DNA of 64,000 nucleotides from contig NW_026570307.1 in the NCBI RefSeq assembly GCF_019649055.1, forward strand, positions 558,001 through 622,000. The letters are read 5' to 3'. The notes beneath the pieces were generated by a model. It was not told where the DNA came from. It saw only the letters and a program-made list of their open reading frames with translations, and made no database searches. The position numbers and the translations under genes were made by a program. Position 1 is the first letter of the stretch; each line of letters opens with the position of its first letter. Source of the DNA: Paramacrobiotus metropolitanus (Eukaryota; Tardigrada; Eutardigrada; Parachela; Macrobiotidae). This document shows, one piece after another, positions 58,194 to 64,000 of the stretch.

Positions 58194-58199
58194 TATAAG
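58194..58199 (+). promoter_or_regulatory. TATA-like box of the 58.3-kb gene
   Basis: TATAAG, 81 bp upstream of the ATG, with a CCAAT sequence about 45 bp further upstream (near 58148). Confidence 0.45.
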
Positions 58200-58279
58200 T
58201 CGATTTCTCTAACACAAAATCAAATCATTCGGACAGTTTTCTTTTACGCACCACTGCAACTGGATTTTCAGCATCTCCC

Positions 58280-59572
58280 ATGGCTATTCCTGATTTTCCG
58301 GACGAGTTTCCACTGCTTGAAGAGTACACCGGTAAGTTAAAACAGTATGTATTGCTAACTTATGTATTTACAAAAGCTGTCAAATTTATTTTTCTAACAT
58401 TAGTAATGGTGACCTTTCATAGTTAGATTGAGGCTCTTTATAACACGATTATTGCTCCATTACCTAAAGAAAACCTCGGCTTCTTATAGAGATCGCAAAT
58501 GAATTGTTTTCGGATTGGTTGGCTCTCAACCACTGCCGCAGAATCCGGCGTTATTCTGGCTATTTCAACCTAGCCTATGCGTTGTGGATTGACCTTGCTT
58601 ACTACATCCGCCATTATGATGCTCTCGTCTTGTTTCTCCATGTCGCTGAATTTCTGGTAAGCAGCCACTGTAAATCTTATTCTTCACCTAGATTTGCATT
58701 TCTTAATTCTCCTTTGACTTTGGTTTGCGATTTATCGCTAATTTCAAAATTTTCCATGTAGAAACAACTTCACGATTTCTACTATCGGCTCATTGTTCCC
58801 ACTCCGGATTTGCCTGACGAATTTCCACAACTTGCACAGTACATTGGTGAGCCACTGCATTTTCGTCAAGATTTTCGTGTTTGTCTGTTCCGGTACGTAT
58901 AACATATTTAACCTTTTAGAGCAGGCCAACGACTTGATTTCGGACTGGGCTTCACGTACTGAGTTTGACCAGATCCACACCTACTACACGTACTATCAGC
59001 GGGCCAAGAATATGTGGTTTGATCTTCAGCGTTACACCCGCAATGCCGGCGTCCTTCTCCTGTTTCTCCGTCTAACTGATTTTATGGTAAGAACCCGCGC
59101 CGTTGATGTACTTTTTTTGTGCATAATTTAAGTTATATTCAATGCTTGATGTTTATAGAAGCGGCTGCACGACTTCTACTACGAACGCATTGCTGGCGCC
59201 CCGGACAACTCGCTTGACTCGGGTTTCTTTGAGGGCGATCCGTCGGATGAAGCTGAAAGCGACGTGGGTGACGAAAACGAAGAAGAAGAAGAAGGTGAAC
59301 ACGTTCTCGCGGATGACACGTTGGAGAGTGAGCCGGCGACTGAAGCTGAAGAAGGAGAAATCGACGAGGTTCCGGAGACCGAAGCCGAAGAGGAATTGGA
59401 CGACACTCTCCTGGTAGGAGACATTGACTTGGACGAGTACCTGAACGGCACTGAGCCTGTGGACACTGTCGAAGGCGGCAACAAACGAAAGCATTCGGAC
59501 GACGACGACAACAACGACACCGAGGAACCGCCTGCCAAGAAGCAAGAGACTGAGGTGAACACGCAAAACTAA
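58280..59572 (+). CDS. Virus-like spliced gene with duplicated helical domain and acidic tail
   Basis: Five exons. Exon 1 (from ATG 58280) encodes MAIPDFPDEFPLLEEYT. Exon 2 encodes ANELFSDWLALNHCRR and YALWIDLAYYIRHYDALVLF. Exon 3 encodes KQLHDFYYRLIVPTPDLPDE. Exon 4 encodes ANDLISDWAS and MWFDLQRYTRNAGVLLLF. Exon 5 (59159-59572) begins KRLHDFYYERI and becomes a Glu/Asp-rich tail with a KRKHS/PAKK nuclear signal. Two copies of one domain are thus in tandem. Each domain exon enters in phase 1 and leaves in phase 0, and each is followed by K-x-LHDFYY. The total is about 300 residues. The acidic tail and nuclear signal suggest a nuclear regulator or histone-binding protein. The family is not recognised. 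Confidence 0.7.
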
Positions 59573-59748
59573 AATGTCGTAGTGTTTTTCTTTTATGGTT
59601 TTGTTTTTACATACAATACATACCATGGGCTAATGGCAGTACAGTTTTCATACCTCTCATTTGATACCGCATTCCGTGGGATAATGGTTACAGTAATAGC
59701 GGAATTACAGTGTTGTGGTAATGGTGTAGACTGTTTTCGATGGAGATG

Positions 59749-59770
59749 GTTGTTGTTGTTGTTGTTGTTG
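59749..59770 (+). repeat. (GTT)n microsatellite
   Basis: About seven GTT units downstream of the 58.3-kb gene. Confidence 0.85.
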
Positions 59771-59987
59771 AAAATAATACAACGCGGCGCTTTTCCGTTA
59801 GATTTTTACGTTAAAACATGTCGAAAAAAAGGCCGAGCGGTTACTTACCGACGCTGCTAGCGCCGGTAAGTATCCACCCGCGCCCACTGGAACGCCCAAA
59901 GGTGTGGCTTAAACACTGTTAACCAATTGCATCGCATTACAGAAAACATCAGACCAATAAGCACACGCTGCAATAATTCAGCTCGTG

Positions 59988-59995
59988 TATAAAAG
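59988..59995 (+). promoter_or_regulatory. TATA box of the DNA polymerase gene
   Basis: TATAAAAG, 58 bp upstream of the ATG and followed by GC-rich sequence. A CCAAT sequence (AGACCAATAAG) lies about 35 bp further upstream. Confidence 0.75.
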
Positions 59996-60045
59996 CCGCG
60001 CGGCACGAGATTTTTCTTCATTTAAATCCTTCACGACTGGCGAAA

Positions 60046-63000
60046 ATGACTTATCAGTTATCTGCTTCTGATCACGCGGCTATTGCGGCCATACTTAGTG
60101 AGCCCTGGATGGATGTTGATGATGAGCAGCAGCAGCCGCAAGTTAATGATGCGTACCAGCTAACCGCTGAAGATCAAGCAGCCTTTGATCACATGCTTGC
60201 TAATCCCAATGAGTTGAACGAACATGATGAACAGACTCTAGCAACGACTTTGCTGCATCTGGATCAGGTTGATCGGTTAAGCCCAGGATCTTTAGCTGCC
60301 GCTCTTGCTCTTGCGCAACTGGACGACTGGCAGTATGAAGATCCTCCAGCGCCGCAAGCTGGTGGAAATGCGGTTCGAGATGAATCGCTGCCCGATTTCT
60401 CAGGTCTGTTCCAATTGGTCAAAGAATCGGAACGCGTTTTCAAAACCTTCAACAGCACTGAACAGAAATACCGTGTCCAAATAGCCTCGCTACCGCGAAT
60501 TTTTGCAAAAGAAGAAACCATGCTTATCATGCCCGAAATCTTGCGCGTCATAATGGATTTGTGCTTTAAAGAATTTGCCCCGACGGACCGTGTTGTTGTG
60601 GCTCTCAAATCGGATGGGCTTGAAAGAGCGTTCTATTTAACCATGCGAAAACTTTCTGACTTTAGCATACCCGCTTTTATGCATCGTATTGAGCTTCACG
60701 AACTCCGGCCAGAAGTTGGTTATTTTTGCTGGATCAATGCACGCATTTTGAAATCCTTGGTCAGAACCGCGCCCGCTTTTACTGCATGACACCCGCATAC
60801 TTCTGCAATGATTGCGATCGACCGTATCATCATAAAGAACGTCATCGTTGCGAGGAAATGTAGGTCGTGCTACCGCAACAAGAGCGACTGTCTGGTGGAC
60901 AATACAATCTCCTGCACTGAATGCAGCCGTCGGTTCCACAACCAACAGTGTTACGATATCCATAAGAAGAAAAGGAAAAATGGAAAGAATTATTGCGAGC
61001 AAATGTTCATCTGCCAGACATGCGGTGTTGTGAATCTGTCCAGTCGTGGCAAAACGTAACACACCAGTGCGGGAAATTTATTGCAACACGTGCAATGGTT
61101 TTTTCTCAAGCTACGCATTTGTGCTACATAAAACCACTCAAGGCACCGCCACCATGGCAGCAAGAAGAAATGAAATACATTTTCTTCGATTACGAAACCT
61201 ACAACGATCCGGTGAATGGTCACGTGCCCACATGCATCGTTGCGCAATATGCTGATGGTTCGGAAGTACGTTTTCCGGAAGATGGTCAGCCGATGAATGC
61301 GGAAGTTGATGAGGCATTTGGGCGCTGGCTGTTTCAAGAAAAGCATCGGGGATTTACTATCATAGCACACAATTTTCGAGGCTATGATGGACATTTTGTC
61401 CTGAAGTACATGTTGGACAATGGTTTGAAAGGAGGAAGTCATCAAGCGTGGGACGCAGTTGTTGGAATTGCGGTACCGCAAACTGGGATCCGGTCACGCG
61501 ATACCCTCAACTTTCTGGCTTTGAAGTTGAGTCAGTTACCAAAAGCGGTTTTGGAAATCGAGTGCAGAAAGGCGACTTCCCACATCGATTTAATAAGCCT
61601 GAAAATTGGGATAAAACTGATTTGCCCTGGCCCGAGCCAGAACAGTACATGATTGATGGAATGCGAAAAAAGCAAAAGAAGAATTTCTAAAGTGGCACGC
61701 TGAAGAAAGCGGCCGCCAATGGGTGTTCAATTTTCGCGAGCAGATGATGACATATTGCTCGAACGATGTTACGGTTTTGCGTGTGTGCGTTAAAGTTTAT
61801 CAGCGATTACCAAGCTCTGACGTCGCTGAATCCAATGGAAAGTATGACCATGCCTTCGGCCTGCTACCGGTACTGGAGAATGTTCCACCTTCCCGAGAAC
61901 AAAGTTGCCGCGTTATCCAGTCACGGACCGCACAGAAACCGACGAACTAGTATTCAAGCCACGCAATGGCTGGAATGGGAGAACATGAGCGCAAACGGCC
62001 GTATACGCCATGGTCGGAACGGCAAAGAAGTTAAAATGGGCGATACTTTGTAGACGGTTTTGACAAGGAAACACAAACCGTTTACGAGTATAACGGCTGC
62101 GTCTTCCATGGACATCCTTTCTGTACTGAAGAAAACGATGTTGTACCATACCCAAAAAGAAAATGCGCGAAGTTTACGAAGAGTTCCAGGAACGCGAACG
62201 CTTCCTTGAAAGTCAGGGCTACACTGTGGAGGTGAAATGGAGCTGAGTGGCTTAAAGAACGACAAGATCCCGATATTGCCGCATTTCTGCTGAATATGAA
62301 CATTCGTGAGCCAATGAATCCTCGTGACGCCTTCAAAGGAGGCAGAACGAATGCCAGTCGTTTGTATTACCGTGAAGGATGACGAAGAAATTAGGCACTA
62401 TGACGTTGTTAGCTTGTACCCATTCGTGAACAAGACCAAGGCATACCCGGTCGGCCATCCTGAAGTAATCGTATCCAATTTCAAGGATGCCAAAGATTAT
62501 TTTGGACTGGTCTACTGCAAAGTAGCGGCTCCGGATCAATGCCTGTATCCAGTCTTACCGGCCACGATAAACGGCAAACTCATGTTTGTTCTGTGCAAAA
62601 AATGCGCGATGGAAAAGCGGCGAACCGCTGTGCGCATACAGACGATGATCGCTGTTTCGAAGGGGTTTGGGCGACACCGAACTACATCATGCAATCGATG
62701 TGGGGTATCGTGTTGTGGAAATGTATGAAGTGTGGCACTGGACGCATTCTGACACCAAGCCTTTGCGGCATACATGGACAAGTTTTAAAAGTGAAAATGG
62801 AAGCCAGTGGTTGGCCTGCGTGGTGCGATACCGATGAAAAGAAAGCCAAGTTTATTCAGACGGTTAAAGAACGCGAAGGCATTTCCTTGATCCGATGCTA
62901 TGGTTTTGATGCTGGAAGAAGAGCACCACCAAAAGTGGTGAACAGTCTTTGGGTAAAACCGCAAAGTTGCGATATGAACTCAACGGAGTTTGTCTACGAC

Positions 63001-63668
63001 CCCAAACGGTATTCTGATCTGTGTCGTTCAAAAGCTATTGAAATACATGATGTCTATGGCGTAAGCCCAACGTGTCTGATGGTAACACACTCGAAAGTGG
63101 ATGACTACAATGAAGGTAGCAACGGTACGAATGTTGTCATTGCCGCTTTCACCACCAGCCATGCGCGACTTATACTGTTATCCCTCATGGAAAAGTTGGG
63201 CGAGCGCCTCCTGTACTACGACACGGATTCCGTGATATTCATTCACCGACCTGGCGACTGGCTTCCTGATACCGGCAGTATTCTGGGCTTGGGATACAGC
63301 TAGAAGCTGGCGAGAATCACATCGTCAAATTTGTTTCCTGTGGTCCAAAAGTGTACAGCTACGAAACCGACACGGGGCGCATTGAGTTGAAAGTGAAAGG
63401 GATGATGCAGAACGGATTTACGGAAGATATTCTGGATTGGGACTCGGTCACGAAGGAGCTGACGCGGACTGAAAGCCTTGATTTAACCAGCTGAAGCGGT
63501 TACTGGATGGTGTGGATGGGCACGTGCAGGTTGTATATCCAGAATACATCAAACGAAATGGAAAACCCAAGAAATTAATACTGTTCAGTTAGCTAAGAAA
63601 TTGAAGCTTGTTTACGACAAGCGCATCATGTTGATGATTTTACAACGCTGCCTTTTGGCACGCGATAA
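60046..63668 (+). pseudogene. Protein-primed family B DNA polymerase, Polinton/adintovirus type, frame-broken
   Basis: The polymerase copies the element's own genome. The first frame (60046-60789) is an acidic N-terminal region followed by the conserved pre-zinc-finger segment of these polymerases. It ends in an ATGA overlap with the next frame, which starts a Cys/His zinc-finger block (60786-61030). Then come exonuclease motifs FFDYET (about 61190) and HNFRGYDGHF (about 61370). Polymerase motif A reads DVVSLYP (about 62405), the motif B region lies near 62935-62960, and motif C reads YYDTDS (about 63218). The C-terminal LPFG ending gives a stop at 63668. At least six frame changes separate these blocks, several at short homopolymer runs. 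The full length of about 1,200 residues is normal for the family. It is either a decayed copy or uncorrected sequence; as it stands it cannot be translated. No capsid, integrase or ATPase gene lies in the window. Confidence 0.85.
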
Positions 63669-64000
63669 AAAAGAGGGTGGGGAAAAATCAATAAAAGAAA
63701 GGGGAAACCTAATCTGTTTGCGTCGCTTCGTCGCTCACCATCACATCAAGCACCTCTTCGTAATCTCATTCTTCCAACTGCGTACGATTGGGACTTGATA
63801 AAATAGGAAACAATTTCTAAAGTATTGAAGACTACCAGCAGCATGGTGACCAGTACTGCAAAGAATACTGATGCTGCTTTTTTAGCTAACGGCTTAACCA
63901 TTTCTTATAAGGTCGCGTATAAATGTTGCGTCACGGACTACAGTCCTTAGTCGGAAGAACTTGTTGATGAATTTACATACAAATTTATCATTCACCCCTT
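63669..64000. other. Downstream of the polymerase
   Basis: No gene or repeat recognised up to the window edge. Confidence 0.4.

Noticed and set aside
57882-58340. 152-codon plus-strand open frame
   Set aside because: It overlaps exon 1 of the 58.3-kb gene in another frame and runs through its TATA/CCAAT promoter.

Overview
This window looks like nuclear DNA of an AT-rich invertebrate animal. Its genes are split into many short exons with GT-AG introns, and the recognisable ones are metazoan: receptor guanylyl cyclases, an ABCC10/MRP7-type transporter, cytochrome b5, complex I subunit NDUFB4 and a borealin-like protein. An ecdysozoan, perhaps a tardigrade, would fit, but nothing seen fixes the phylum. 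Gene models were spliced by eye and exon edges are approximate unless given.

Layout. 1-20.1 kb: two tandem receptor guanylyl cyclase genes on the minus strand (A, cut by the left edge; B, complete), with two small paralogous secreted-protein genes between them. 22.1-33.8 kb: a small cytochrome b5 gene on the plus strand whose second intron (about 10.7 kb) holds a whole DNA transposon of about 9 kb. That element carries an EnSpm/CACTA-type transposase (plus strand), a divergent gene with basic linkers and a BEN-like C-terminus (minus), and a third, unrecognised gene (minus). It is sprinkled with about 27 copies of the near-palindrome GGA(WW)TCC. 34.9-38.5 kb: NDUFB4-like (minus) and borealin-like (plus). 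39.6-48.2 kb: the ABCC10-like transporter. 48.5-50.9 kb: the intracellular half of a third guanylyl cyclase.

From about 51 kb to the right edge the character changes to a virus-like or Polinton/adintovirus-like insertion. It has an inhibitor-of-apoptosis gene with two BIR domains and a RING in a second frame, a 0.54-0.61 kb inverted repeat pair, a 90-bp tandem repeat, spliced genes with low-complexity tails, and a protein-primed family B DNA polymerase broken by several frame changes. These five genes each have a TATA box, and two of them share a repeated domain with the same intron phases.

The strongest candidate for an undescribed system is the intronic transposon. Its short motif is present in coding and non-coding DNA and in all three codon phases, which suggests selection on the DNA itself. 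With a self-encoded BEN-like protein, this recalls plant VANC anti-silencing or TnpA-type systems. That functional link is inference.
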